DNA of 64,000 bases from Altererythrobacter sp. TH136. Its GTDB lineage: Bacteria; Pseudomonadota; Alphaproteobacteria; Sphingomonadales; Sphingomonadaceae. Made by a program: the position numbers and the translations under genes. Under the pieces are notes generated by a model. It did no database searches. It was not told the origin of the DNA and saw only the letters and a program-made list of their open reading frames with translations. This document shows positions 22,021 through 30,437 of the stretch, piece after piece; position 1 is the first letter of the stretch, and each line of letters opens with the position of its first letter. The DNA lies in assembly GCF_007065885.1 (NCBI RefSeq), contig NZ_CP041409.1, positions 744,001 through 808,000 of the forward strand. The letters are read 5' to 3'.

Positions 22021-22374
22021 ATGTTTGAAATCGCGCGCGCGCAGCGATGGCTGCGGCGCGCGTTTTTCTTGGCCGCTGCATTCGCGTTCGTGATGGCGCT
22101 GCTGCCCCAGCCCCCGCAGATACCGGGTCAGCCGGGCGACAAGATCCAGCACATGCTGGCGTTCTTCACCCTCGGCGCGCTCGCGGCGGCTGGATGGCGC
22201 GACCGGTCGATCCTGACGCTATTCGCACCGCTGGCGATCCTGGGAGGCGCGATCGAGCTGTTCCAGGCGATTCCCGCGCTCCACCGGGACGCCGAGTGGC
22301 TCGACTGGCTGGCGGATATGGGAGCGACCCTGGTGGCGCTGATCGTGACCCGCGGGGTCCTCAACCGCGGCTAG
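22021..22374 (+). CDS. VanZ-like small membrane protein
   Basis: 117-residue inner-membrane protein with about four hydrophobic segments. The GDKIQHMLAFFTLG stretch and the EL.Q...HRDAEWLDWLAD segment match the VanZ-like fold (HKxxHxxxF / D..D.LAN pattern). Biochemical role unknown in this family. It begins 11 bases after atpC and is probably read through from the ATP synthase operon, without being a synthase subunit. Confidence 0.75.
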   Translation: MFEIARAQRWLRRAFFLAAAFAFVMALLPQPPQIPGQPGDKIQHMLAFFTLGALAAAGWRDRSILTLFAPLAILGGAIELFQAIPALHRDAEWLDWLADMGATLVALIVTRGVLNRG

Positions 22375-22498
22375 CCACAACTCGTCGCACCGCTGCCTCC
22401 ACTGGGATGCTTAACCCGTTGCTAGGCATTCGGGGAAAGTCCGAATTAACTCTCTCCGTCCACTTTCGTCCTCGAGGGGGCGGAGGAGTTTTGAGATT

Positions 22499-22726
22499 AT
22501 GGCCTACGCCTATGACAGTACCGTATCCGAAGCGATCAAGCGCGCCGGACTGCCCAAGTCGCACAGAGTTCACTGGTCGCCGGCCCGCAAGGCCGAGGTG
22601 GTCCGGGCCGTGCGCGACGAACTGATCACATTCGATGAGGCCCGCGGGCGCTATTTGCTGAGCCGCAGCGAATTTCGTGAGTGGGAAGAAAAGGTCGATC
22701 GTGAATCGCAGCGCGAGAACGCCTGA
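22499..22726 (+). CDS. sciP: DUF1153 family DNA-binding protein, SciP-like
   Basis: 75-residue protein of the DUF1153 family. RVHWSPARKAEVVRAV followed by FDEARGRYLLS.SEFREW is the conserved helix-turn-helix core; the Caulobacter member SciP inhibits CtrA-dependent transcription during S phase. Full length except for a slightly shorter C-terminus than SciP (about 90 residues). AGGAG lies 9 bases before the ATG. The 124-base leader contains two TTAAC motifs 30 bases apart. Orthology to SciP is likely but not proven; the family has other members. Confidence 0.8.
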   Translation: MAYAYDSTVSEAIKRAGLPKSHRVHWSPARKAEVVRAVRDELITFDEARGRYLLSRSEFREWEEKVDRESQRENA

Positions 22727-22733
22727 CCGGGCG

Positions 22734-23216
22734 TTACGCCAGGAAGGCGGGATCGATCATCACGCGGTGCTCGTCCCATTCGGGCACCGCGTCGGCGGTC
22801 ATCGGGACCATCGCCCGGCGACCGTCGGGCGCCTCGATTTCCAACACATCGCCCGCGCCGAAATTCTCGATCGCGACAACCACGCCCAGCGGTTCGCCAT
22901 CAGCATCGACCGCGGCCAGCCCGAGCAAGTCGGCGTGGTAATACTCACCCTCGGCCAGCGGCGGCATCGCTGACCGCGGCGCCGTCAGCGCGGTGCCGCG
23001 CAACTGTTCCGCCGCGGTCCGGTCAGCGATCTCGGCAAAGCGTGCGACCGCCCCGCCCTTGTTGTCGCTGCGGATTTTGCTGAGCGTCAGCGCGCCATCG
23101 TTGAAGCTGGCGTAGCGCTTCAGCGCGTCCACCCCTTCCCCGAACAGCTTGAGGCGGACTTCGCCCGTCACCCCGTGCGCGCCGGTGACGGCGGCGAGAG
23201 TGACGGGCTTGTCCAT
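22734..23216 (-). CDS. rimM: Ribosome maturation factor RimM
   Basis: 160-residue 30S-subunit maturation factor with an N-terminal RimM beta-barrel (AAVTGAHGVTGEVRLKLF) and a C-terminal PRC-barrel (YYHADLLGL...). It binds ribosomal protein S19 and helps mature the 16S 3' domain. It lies 9 bases after rpsP. It is the last gene of this cluster: the convergent SciP-like gene ends only 7 bases away, so trmD and rplS, the usual next genes, are not here. Confidence 0.95.
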   Translation of the reverse strand: MDKPVTLAAVTGAHGVTGEVRLKLFGEGVDALKRYASFNDGALTLSKIRSDNKGGAVARFAEIADRTAAEQLRGTALTAPRSAMPPLAEGEYYHADLLGLAAVDADGEPLGVVVAIENFGAGDVLEIEAPDGRRAMVPMTADAVPEWDEHRVMIDPAFLA

Positions 23217-23225
23217 CGGCGTGGC

Positions 23226-23768
23226 TTAGCCTTCGGCCTTGTCCGCGCTGCCTTCGGCAGGCTCATCGGACGAGGCGCCGGTTGCGGCATCGTCACCGGT
23301 CGCGGGCGCTTCGCTGCCTTCGGCCGGCTCGTCAGAGCTGGTCGCGGCGGCGGGAGCTTCCTCGGCAGCCGGGGTTTCCTCGGCTTCGGGTGCCGGAGCG
23401 GCGGCGGCGGCGGCAGCCGCCTCGGCAGCTTCGGCTTCCTTGGCGGCCCGCTCTTCAGCGCGCTCGGTCGCGGCTTCGCCCGGCTTGCCCTTGTTCGGGT
23501 TGTTGCGCGGCGCACGCTCACGGATGCCGGCGGCATCGAGGAAACGGGCGACACGGTCCGACGGCTGCGCGCCGACCGAGAGCCAGTGCTTCGCTCGGTC
23601 GTCGTTCAGCTTGACGCGCTCTTCGGAGTCCTTGGGCAGCAGCGGGTTATAGGTGCCGATCTGCTCGAGGTACTTGCCATCACGCGCCGAGCGGCTGTCC
23701 GCCACCACGATGCGATAATAAGGCCGCTTCTTCGCGCCACCGCGCGACAGCCGGATTGCAATTGCCAT
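23226..23768 (-). CDS. rpsP: 30S ribosomal protein S16 with long low-complexity tail
   Basis: 180 residues. The first ~80 are a standard S16 ([28 protein letters not shown]). The remaining ~95 are an Ala/Glu/Pro-rich acidic tail containing two near-identical SSDEPAEGS segments and a run of Ala. The core assembles into the 30S body; the tail has no known function and is predicted disordered. Located between ffh and rimM as in most bacteria. Confidence 0.96.
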   Translation of the reverse strand: MAIAIRLSRGGAKKRPYYRIVVADSRSARDGKYLEQIGTYNPLLPKDSEERVKLNDDRAKHWLSVGAQPSDRVARFLDAAGIRERAPRNNPNKGKPGEAATERAEERAAKEAEAAEAAAAAAAAPAPEAEETPAAEEAPAAATSSDEPAEGSEAPATGDDAATGASSDEPAEGSADKAEG

Positions 23769-23801
23769 TGTCTCTTACCTTTCCAGTCTAAACTATTCGA
23801 A

Positions 23802-25304
23802 TTACTTCTTTTTCATCAAATCCTGCAGGTTGGCCGGCAACGCGCCGCTGCCCAGCCCGGGAAGCGCTGGAGGAGCGGAGCCGCTTCCCCCACCAAATCC
23901 GCCCTGGCCGCCCATGCCGCCCATGCCCATTCCACCAAGCGCACCGCCCAGCCCGCCCTTGCCAAATGCGGCGGCCAGTCCCTTGAAACCGCCCATCTTG
24001 CGGATCTGCTTCATCGCGCGGGCCATTTCCTGATGCATCTTGAGCAGCTTGTTGACGTCCTGCACGTCAAGTCCGGCCCCGGCCGCCACGCGCTTCTTGC
24101 GCTTGGCGTTCATCAGTTCGGGCTTCTCGCGCTCCCTCGGCGTCATCGAGCCGATGATCGCGTCCATGTGGACCAGCATCTTGTCGTCGGCACCCGACTG
24201 CGCCATCGCCTGCTTGGCTTTCTTCAAGCCGGGCATCATGCCGGCCAGCATCCCCAGCCCGCCCATGTTCTGCATCTGCTTCAGCTGCATGCGCAGGTCA
24301 TTGAGGTCGAACTGACCCTTGGCCATGCGCTTGGCCAGCGCCTCGGCGTCTTCTTCCTTGATCGTCTGCGCGGCGCGCTCGACCAGGCTGACGACGTCGC
24401 CCATGCCAAGGATGCGGTCGGCTACCCGGCCGGGGTGAAACGCCTCCAGCGCATCGAGCTTCTCGCCCGTGCCGGCGAACTTGATCGGCTTGCCAGTGAC
24501 GTGCCGCATCGACAGCGCCGCGCCGCCGCGGGCATCGCCGTCCATCCGGGTGAGCACCACGCCGGTGAGCGGCACTTCGCCGCTGAACGACTGCGCGACG
24601 TTGACCGCATCCTGCCCGGTCAGCGCGTCGACCACCAGCAGCACTTCGGTCGGGGCCGAGACGCTGGCAACCGCCTTCATCTCGTCCATCAGCGCCTGAT
24701 CGACGTGCAGGCGGCCCGCAGTGTCGAGCAGCAGGACGTCGATGTTCTGCAGGCGCGCGCTTTCCAGCGCGCGGCGGGCGATGTCGACCGGCTGCTGGCC
24801 CTTGACGATCGGCAGGGTGGCGACATCCACCTGCGTGCCCAGCACCGCGAGCTGTTCCTGCGCCGCGGGGCGGGCCACGTCGAGCGAGGCCATCAGCGCC
24901 TTGCGGCCGTGCTTTTCCCGGATGTACTTCGCCAGCTTGGCGGTGGTGGTGGTCTTGCCCGATCCCTGCAGACCGACCATCATCACCACGACCGGCGGCT
25001 TGGCGTTGAGGTTCAGCGGTTCGGCCTGCGCGCCGTCTCCGCCGCCGAGCATCTCGACCAGCTCGTCGTGGACGATCTTGACGACCTGCTGACCCGGCGT
25101 GACCGAGCGCAGCACGTCCTGTCCGACCGCTTTCTCGGTCACCGCATCGATGAACCGGCGCGCGACTGGCAACGCCACGTCCGCCTCGAGCAGCGCGATG
25201 CGCACCTCGCGCATCGCCTCGCGCACGTCCGCCTCGTTCAGCGCGCCGCGACCGCGCAGGCGGTCGAAGACGTTACCGAGGCGGTCGGACAGATTGTCGA
25301 ACAT
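23802..25304 (-). CDS. ffh: Signal recognition particle GTPase Ffh
   Basis: 500-residue SRP54-type protein that binds 4.5S RNA and signal sequences and docks with FtsY. N domain, then G domain with GLQGSGKTTTT near residue 107 and LLDTAGR, then the Met-rich M domain; the C-terminus is a Gly/Met-rich flexible tail ending LMKKK. Heads the ffh-rpsP-rimM cluster. The 148-base leader separates it from the upstream tRNA-Ala on the same strand. Confidence 0.98.
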   Translation of the reverse strand: MFDNLSDRLGNVFDRLRGRGALNEADVREAMREVRIALLEADVALPVARRFIDAVTEKAVGQDVLRSVTPGQQVVKIVHDELVEMLGGGDGAQAEPLNLNAKPPVVVMMVGLQGSGKTTTTAKLAKYIREKHGRKALMASLDVARPAAQEQLAVLGTQVDVATLPIVKGQQPVDIARRALESARLQNIDVLLLDTAGRLHVDQALMDEMKAVASVSAPTEVLLVVDALTGQDAVNVAQSFSGEVPLTGVVLTRMDGDARGGAALSMRHVTGKPIKFAGTGEKLDALEAFHPGRVADRILGMGDVVSLVERAAQTIKEEDAEALAKRMAKGQFDLNDLRMQLKQMQNMGGLGMLAGMMPGLKKAKQAMAQSGADDKMLVHMDAIIGSMTPREREKPELMNAKRKKRVAAGAGLDVQDVNKLLKMHQEMARAMKQIRKMGGFKGLAAAFGKGGLGGALGGMGMGGMGGQGGFGGGSGSAPPALPGLGSGALPANLQDLMKKK

Positions 25305-25350
25305 GCGCTACCTCAAAACACGACCGACCCTCCCGGGTCCGCCAAATGCG

Positions 25351-25380
25351 AAAAACGCCGGCGGACGAAACCTCGTCGGC
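25351..25380 (-). terminator. Possible intrinsic terminator of tRNA-Ala
   Basis: Read on the minus strand, an imperfect GC-rich hairpin (GACGA/TCGTC, followed by CGCCGGCG) runs into five T residues, 73 bases after the tRNA 3' end and before ffh. The stem is not clean. Confidence 0.3.
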
Positions 25381-25452
25381 CAGCGTGCGAGCTCCACCAG
25401 GAAACCCGACTTTGTCTGTATCGCAGCCATTGGACCGAATTCGGCGGTCCAA

Positions 25453-25528
25453 TGGTGGAGCCTAGCGGGATCGAACCGCTGACCTCCTGCATGCCATGCA
25501 GGCGCTCTCCCAGCTGAGCTAAGGCCCC
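25453..25528 (-). tRNA. tRNA-Ala (GGC anticodon)
   Basis: 76 bases including encoded CCA. Acceptor arms GGGGCCT and AGGCTCC pair with the G3:U70 wobble that identifies alanine tRNA. D stem GCTC/GAGC, anticodon stem CCTGC/GCAGG with loop ATGGCAT (anticodon GGC, reads GCC), and T arm with TTCGATC are all present. A candidate promoter lies 49 bases upstream. Confidence 0.98.
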
Positions 25529-25576
25529 GTACCACTGCGTTCCTGCCAAACCTGCGAGAGGTGCGGCAGGCCGCGC

Positions 25577-25605
25577 CCTTTATGGACGCGGGCCGCGGTT
25601 GGCAA
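25577..25605 (-). promoter_or_regulatory. Candidate promoter of tRNA-Ala
   Basis: On the minus strand TTGCCA, 17-base spacer, TAAAGG. It lies in the gap directly after the stop of the FYDLN gene, giving an expected tRNA 5' leader of about 42 bases. Confidence 0.5.
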
Positions 25606-25613
25606 GTATCGAT

Positions 25614-25937
25614 TTAACTGTCGTCGTCGTCGTCGTTGCCGCCGGTGGCCACGCCCAGATCGTCGTCACCGCCGAGATCGACGTCGTTGTCCGGCGAATC
25701 CTCGTCGTCATCGACGTCGATGTCTTCCAGATCGTCACCGCCCAGATCGCTATCGGGCTCGACGTCCTTCTTCTTTTCTTCCTCGAACGGGATCGGCTGC
25801 TTGGACTTCAGCACCGGTTCGGGCGACCACGTGTCGCCGCATTCGATGCAGGCGACCGGATCGTCCTTGCCCAGATCGTAGAAGCGCTCACCGCACTTCG
25901 GGCACTGACGCTTGGTGCCCCATTCAGGCTTGACCAT
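25614..25937 (-). CDS. FYDLN acid domain protein (TIGR02300 family)
   Basis: 107-residue cytosolic protein, typical of Alphaproteobacteria. The N-terminus has a zinc ribbon (CPKCGERFYDLG ... CIECGD, four Cys) containing the FYDL motif that names the family; the C-terminal half is extremely acidic (long Asp/Glu runs ending in five Asp). No function has been established to my knowledge. GAGGAA precedes the ATG. Upstream of tRNA-Ala on the same strand and divergent from aroA. Confidence 0.93.
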   Translation of the reverse strand: MVKPEWGTKRQCPKCGERFYDLGKDDPVACIECGDTWSPEPVLKSKQPIPFEEEKKKDVEPDSDLGGDDLEDIDVDDDEDSPDNDVDLGGDDDLGVATGGNDDDDDS

Positions 25938-25993
25938 TGCAATTCCTCGGCTGGCCCGCCCGAAAGCTGCGGACGGGCGATAGATATGGGAAA

Positions 25994-26023
25994 CTTGATG
26001 GGTACCGGCGCACCGGAATCAAG
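25994..26023. repeat. Inverted repeat in the aroA upstream region
   Basis: CTTGAT and ATCAAG are separated by 18 bases that themselves contain CCGG-CGCA-CCGG. It sits 25 to 54 bases upstream of the favoured aroA start and could be an operator or a leader hairpin. Confidence 0.35.
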
Positions 26024-26047
26024 AGCGGGCGCGCCTTGCCACAGGGC

Positions 26048-27442
26048 ATGGGCACTGTCAAAAGCCGCGCGTCCGGGTCGACCCGGCAAGTCTTGCCGGA
26101 CCGATCGCCCTTGGACGCCTCCCCCGCCCCCCGCACCTTCATGCCAGCCGGTCCGCTGCGCGGGACGATCCGCGTACCGGGCGACAAATCGATCAGCCAC
26201 CGGGCGGTGATGCTGGGCGCGCTGGCGATCGGGGAGACTCGGGTGACGGGCCTGCTTGAGGGCGAGGACGTGATGGCGACCGCCGCCGCCATGCGCCAGA
26301 TGGGCGCCGGGGCCGCGAAGCATGCGGACGAGTGGCGCATCCACGGCGTGGGGGTTGGCGGATTGCTGCAACCAGCCATGGCGCTGGAGATGGGCAATTC
26401 GGGCACCTCCACCCGGCTGCTGATGGGCCTGCTCGCCAGCCACGCGATCACCGCCGCGTTCACCGGCGATGCCAGCCTTTCGCGCCGGCCGATGGGCCGG
26501 GTGATCGACCCGCTGAGCCGGATCGGCGCCAGCTTCACGCCCTCGCCCGGCGGCACGCTGCCGCTGATGATGACCGGGGCTCCGGTCCCCGTGCCGATCG
26601 AATATCGCCTCCCCGTGGCGAGCGCCCAGGTAAAAAGCGCCGTGCTACTCGCGGGCCTCAACACCGCGGGCATCACCACGGTGATCGAACCGGTCGCCAC
26701 CCGCGACCATTCCGAACGGATGTTGCGCGGGTTCGGCGCGGAGCTGGAGGTGGAGGAACTGGACGGCGAGCGCGTCATCCGCGTGCGGGGCGAGGCCGAC
26801 CTGACGCCGCAGACGATCGAAGTGCCCGGCGATCCCAGCTCCGCCGCGTTCTTCATCGTGGCCGCCACGCTGATCGAGGGCAGCGACCTCACCATCGAGA
26901 ACGTCGGCCTCAACCCCACCCGCGCCGGGCTGATCGGTGTGCTGCGGCAAATGGGCGCTTCGATCGAGGAGTTGAACGCCCGCGAGGTGGGCGGTGAGCC
27001 GGTCGCCGACTTGCGGGTTCGCCACGCCGCGTTGTCGGGCATCGCGGTCGATCCGGCCCTCGCCCCCAGCATGATCGACGAGTTTCCGGTGCTGTTCGTC
27101 GCCGCCGCGCTCGCGCAGGGCCGCACGGTCACGCGCGGGCTGGACGAACTGCGGGTCAAGGAGAGCGACCGCCTCGCCGTCATGGCTGCGGCGCTCACCG
27201 CAGCAGGGGCGCGGGTCGAGGAAAGGGCCGACGGCCTGATCATCGAAGGCACGGGGGGCGAACCCTTGCGCGGCACCGCCAACGCCCGGGTCAAGACGCA
27301 CCTCGACCACCGTATCGCGATGAGCCTGGCCATTGCCGGGCTCGCCAGCCAGGCCGGGGTGGAAATTGACGACACCCGCCCGATCGACACCAGCTTTCCC
27401 GGTTTCATCCCGCTCATCGAAGGCCTCAGGCACTCATCATGA
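26048..27442 (+). CDS. aroA: 3-phosphoshikimate 1-carboxyvinyltransferase (EPSP synthase)
   Basis: 464-residue shikimate-pathway enzyme joining shikimate-3-phosphate and PEP. Motifs: [19 protein letters not shown] (Gly at the glyphosate-sensitivity position, unlike the Ala of class II CP4-type enzymes), RPMGR and the C-terminal [11 protein letters not shown]. The start at 26048 gives a 31-residue N-terminal extension before the conserved core; an ATG at 26141 would leave only seven residues before it and is a real alternative. First gene of a coupled aroA-membrane protein-cmk unit. Confidence 0.95.
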   Translation: MGTVKSRASGSTRQVLPDRSPLDASPAPRTFMPAGPLRGTIRVPGDKSISHRAVMLGALAIGETRVTGLLEGEDVMATAAAMRQMGAGAAKHADEWRIHGVGVGGLLQPAMALEMGNSGTSTRLLMGLLASHAITAAFTGDASLSRRPMGRVIDPLSRIGASFTPSPGGTLPLMMTGAPVPVPIEYRLPVASAQVKSAVLLAGLNTAGITTVIEPVATRDHSERMLRGFGAELEVEELDGERVIRVRGEADLTPQTIEVPGDPSSAAFFIVAATLIEGSDLTIENVGLNPTRAGLIGVLRQMGASIEELNAREVGGEPVADLRVRHAALSGIAVDPALAPSMIDEFPVLFVAAALAQGRTVTRGLDELRVKESDRLAVMAAALTAAGARVEERADGLIIEGTGGEPLRGTANARVKTHLDHRIAMSLAIAGLASQAGVEIDDTRPIDTSFPGFIPLIEGLRHSS

Positions 27443-27699
27443 CACCCATCTCTCCGTTCGCTGCCGACCTGATCGGATTTGCCGGAAGCTTCTGCATCGT
27501 CGCCGCCTACGCCTACAGCAACGTCGCCAAGACGATGAACATGGTGCTGTTCAACCTGACGAACTTCGTCGGCGCCGCGCTGTTGACCGTGTCACTTACC
27601 GTCAACTTCAACCTGCCCACGCTGGTGCTGGAGATCGTCTGGATGGCGATTGCCCTGTTCGGCCTGGCGCGGGCGCTGATGGCCCGGCGGGCGCCGTGA
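27439..27699 (+). CDS. Small membrane protein, CBU_0592-like
   Basis: 86-residue protein of three hydrophobic helices with short loops ([17 protein letters not shown], then two more), resembling the CBU_0592 family of conserved small membrane proteins of unknown function. Its ATG overlaps the aroA stop by ATGA, and its TGA overlaps the GTG start of cmk by GTGA, so it is translationally coupled on both sides. Inner-membrane location expected; no catalytic residue stands out. Confidence 0.8.
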   Translation: MTPISPFAADLIGFAGSFCIVAAYAYSNVAKTMNMVLFNLTNFVGAALLTVSLTVNFNLPTLVLEIVWMAIALFGLARALMARRAP

Positions 27700-28316
27700 T
27701 CGTCGCGGTCGACGGTCCCACCGCGAGCGGCAAAGGCACCATCGCCCGCGCGCTGGCGGAGCATTACGGCCTGCCGCATCTCGACACCGGGCTGCTCTAT
27801 CGCGCGGTTGGCCGGCAGGTGTTCCTCGACGGCGGCGATCCCGACAACGGCGGTGATGCCCTCGCCGCGACCGCCTTTCCCGATGGTTTGCTGCTGGACC
27901 CCCATCTGCGCAGCGAGGAGACCGGCGGCCTCGCCAGCCGGGTGTCGGTTCACCCTTCAGTCCGCCAAGCGCTGTATGAACGCCAGCGCGCCTTCGCCAC
28001 GCAGGCTGGCGGCGCGGTGCTGGACGGGCGCGACATCGGAACGGTGATCGCCCCCGACGCCGACGTGAAGCTGTTCGTCACCGCGAGCGTCGATGCGCGC
28101 GCGCAGCGCCGCTGGAAGGAGATGCGCGAGGCCGGGCGTGACGTGACCCTGCCCGCGATCGCGGCCGACATCCGCGCCCGCGATGCGCGCGACAGCGGCC
28201 GCGCCGACGCCCCGCTGCGGGTGGCCGAGGGTGCGTTCGTCATCGACACCTCGGCCCTCAACCGCGAGCAGGCCATTGCCGCCGCGATCGAGGCGGTGGA
28301 GACCGCGCGGCGCTGA
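27696..28316 (+). CDS. cmk: Cytidylate kinase
   Basis: 206-residue (d)CMP kinase. Walker [10 protein letters not shown] near residue 8, [11 protein letters not shown] and DGRDIGT are the diagnostic motifs. The start is GTG at 27696, overlapping the stop of the small membrane gene; the P-loop right after it confirms the frame. It precedes rpsA, the classic cmk-rpsA order. Confidence 0.96.
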   Translation: MIVAVDGPTASGKGTIARALAEHYGLPHLDTGLLYRAVGRQVFLDGGDPDNGGDALAATAFPDGLLLDPHLRSEETGGLASRVSVHPSVRQALYERQRAFATQAGGAVLDGRDIGTVIAPDADVKLFVTASVDARAQRRWKEMREAGRDVTLPAIAADIRARDARDSGRADAPLRVAEGAFVIDTSALNREQAIAAAIEAVETARR

Positions 28317-28327
28317 TCCGCTTATCC

Positions 28328-28356
28328 TTGCTTTTTGCCGCATCCGCGACTAAGGG
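28328..28356 (+). promoter_or_regulatory. Candidate promoter of rpsA
   Basis: TTGCTT, 17-base spacer, TAAGGG. It would give a leader of about 175 bases before the rpsA ATG. The 221-base cmk-rpsA gap shows nothing else I can support beyond GC-rich dyads. Confidence 0.45.
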
Positions 28357-28537
28357 GCCACCCGTCCCCACAGCTTTGGCCAAACAGCTTCGCTCGACAG
28401 GACCTTCGCACGGCATGCCGGCCGCGCGAGGAAACGGCCCTCTTGCCCCGGATGATCGCGCAATGGTGCGTGGTCGGCGGGAAAGACCCCGGTAAAACCG
28501 GTGGCCGGTAGCAAACGTGAACAGGAACCCTGATCCT

Positions 28538-30271
28538 ATGGCATCATCTGCCACCCCCACTCGCGCCGATTTCGAGGCGCTGCTCAATGAACAGCTCGGC
28601 GGCGCCGGCGAAGACGGCTTCGAAGGCCGCGTCGTCAAGGGCACCGTGACCGCGATCGAAAACGGCATGGCCGTGATCGACGTCGGTCTGAAGAGCGAAG
28701 GGCGCGTGGCGCTCAAGGAATTCACTCGCGGCGAAGGCGGCGAGGACATGGAGCACGGCCTTTCGGTCGGTTCCGAAGTCGAAGTGTTCGTCGACCGGGT
28801 CGAGAACGCCGACGGCGAAGCGATGCTCAGCCGCGACCGCGCCCGCCGCGAAGCCGCGTGGGACAAGCTGGAAAGCGAATTCGGCGAAGGCAAGCGCGTC
28901 GACGGCCGCATCTTCGGCCGCGTCAAGGGCGGTTTCACCGTCGATCTCGATGGCGCCGTGGCCTTCCTTCCCGGCAGCCAGGTCGATATCCGCCCGGTGC
29001 GTGACGTCGGCCCGCTGATGGACATGCCGCAGCCGTTCCAGATCCTGAAGATGGATCGCCGCCGCGGCAACATCGTCGTGTCGCGCCGCGCGGTGCTGGA
29101 AGAAACCCGCGCCGAACAGCGCAGCGAGCTGATCGACAAGCTGACCGAAGGTCAGGTCATGGACGGCGTGGTCAAGAACATCACCGATTACGGTGCGTTC
29201 GTCGACCTCGGCGGCATCGACGGCCTGCTGCACGTCACCGACATGAGCTACAAGCGGGTCAACCACCCGTCGGAAGTGATCAACATCGGCGACACGGTGA
29301 AGGTGCAGATCGTCCGCATCAATCCCGAAACCCAGCGCATCAGCCTCGGCATGAAACAGCTGGAAAGCGATCCGTGGGATGGCGTTGCCGCCAAGTACCC
29401 GGTCGGCATGAAGATGAAGGGCACGGTGACCAACATCACCGAATACGGCGCCTTCGTCGAGATCGAGCCCGGCATCGAAGGCCTGGTCCACGTTTCGGAA
29501 ATGAGCTGGACCAAGAAGAACGTCCACCCCGGCAAGATCGTCTCGACCTCGCAGGAAGTCGACGTGGTGGTGCTGGAAGTCGACAGCGACAAGCGCCGCA
29601 TCAGCCTTGGCCTCAAGCAGGCGCAGGGCAACCCGTGGGACGATTTCGCCGACAAGTACCCGGTGGGTGCGATCGTCGAGGGCGAAGTCAAGAACGCCAC
29701 CGAGTTCGGCCTGTTCATCGGCCTGCCCGGCGACGTCGACGGCATGGTCCACATGTCCGACATCGCCTGGGGCATCTCGGGCGAGGACGCGCTGGCGCTT
29801 CACCGCAAGGGTGAAGAGGTCAAGGCGGTCGTGCTCGACGTCGATGTCGAGAAGGAACGCATCAGCCTCGGCATGAAGCAGCTTGAAAAGGGTGCGCCCG
29901 CTGCTGGCGGCGGTGCCGCTTCCGCAGGCGGCGGTGCCGGTTCGGTCAAGAAGAACGACGTCGTCACCGTCACCGTGCTGGAAGTGCGCGACGGCGGCCT
30001 GGAAGTGCAGGTCGGCGACGACGGCGCGACCGGCTTCATCAAGCGCAGCGACCTTGGCCGCGACCGCGACGAGCAGCGTCCTGACCGCTTCCAGGTCGGT
30101 GCCAAGCTCGATGCCATGGTCATCGGTTTCGACCGATCCAAGAAGCCCAACTTCTCGGTCAAGGCGCGTCAGATCGCCGAAGAGAAGCAGGCCGTCGAAC
30201 AGTACGGTTCGTCCGACTCGGGTGCGTCGCTGGGCGACATCCTCGGCGAAGCGCTGAAGGCGAAGCAGTAA
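28538..30271 (+). CDS. rpsA: 30S ribosomal protein S1
   Basis: 577-residue mRNA-binding ribosomal protein with six S1 (OB-fold) domains; repeated signatures such as GAFVDLGGIDGLLH and GAFVEIEPGIEGLVH and the recurrent RISLG.KQ between them show domains 3-5 clearly. Required for translation initiation on structured mRNAs. I chose the ATG at 28538; a GTG seven codons upstream is possible. A Gly/Ala-rich linker (about 455-470) precedes the last domain. Followed by a structured 3' region. Confidence 0.98.
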   Translation: MASSATPTRADFEALLNEQLGGAGEDGFEGRVVKGTVTAIENGMAVIDVGLKSEGRVALKEFTRGEGGEDMEHGLSVGSEVEVFVDRVENADGEAMLSRDRARREAAWDKLESEFGEGKRVDGRIFGRVKGGFTVDLDGAVAFLPGSQVDIRPVRDVGPLMDMPQPFQILKMDRRRGNIVVSRRAVLEETRAEQRSELIDKLTEGQVMDGVVKNITDYGAFVDLGGIDGLLHVTDMSYKRVNHPSEVINIGDTVKVQIVRINPETQRISLGMKQLESDPWDGVAAKYPVGMKMKGTVTNITEYGAFVEIEPGIEGLVHVSEMSWTKKNVHPGKIVSTSQEVDVVVLEVDSDKRRISLGLKQAQGNPWDDFADKYPVGAIVEGEVKNATEFGLFIGLPGDVDGMVHMSDIAWGISGEDALALHRKGEEVKAVVLDVDVEKERISLGMKQLEKGAPAAGGGAASAGGGAGSVKKNDVVTVTVLEVRDGGLEVQVGDDGATGFIKRSDLGRDRDEQRPDRFQVGAKLDAMVIGFDRSKKPNFSVKARQIAEEKQAVEQYGSSDSGASLGDILGEALKAKQ

Positions 30272-30279
30272 GCCGTCGA

Positions 30280-30354
30280 GGCCAGCGGGCTTAGCCCGTC
30301 TGGAACTAAAGGCTGGCCGGAGGCCACATCACGGGCTCCGCTCCCGTGACGGCC
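30280..30354 (+). repeat. Two consecutive hairpins downstream of rpsA
   Basis: GGCCAGC/GCTGGCC (30280-30286 with 30312-30318) and TCACGGG/CCCGTGA (30329-30335 with 30343-30349, flanked by GGCC on both sides) form stable stems right after the rpsA stop and before the terminator. Confidence 0.55.
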
Positions 30355-30371
30355 CCGCCGAAGTAAAGAAG

Positions 30372-30405
30372 GGCCCGCCCGCTCCTTTGAGCTGGCGGGC
30401 CTTTC
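30372..30405 (+). terminator. Intrinsic terminator of rpsA
   Basis: GGCCCGCC and GGCGGGCC form an 8-bp stem extended by GCT/AGC across one mismatch around a six-base loop, preceded by an A-rich stretch and followed by TTTCC. It lies 100 bases after the rpsA stop and 33 before gloB. Confidence 0.75.
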
Positions 30406-30437
30406 CTCATTGGGGCGCAGGCGTTACCCTGCCCCTC

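Noticed and set aside
22413-22460. Classical CtrA box (TTAA-N7-TTAA) before the SciP-like gene
   Set aside because: Only TTAAC half-sites are present; the required 7-base spacing is not met.
23175-25517. 780-codon open frame antisense to rpsP and ffh, running into tRNA-Ala
   Set aside because: Shadow of ribosomal and SRP genes; it also crosses the tRNA.
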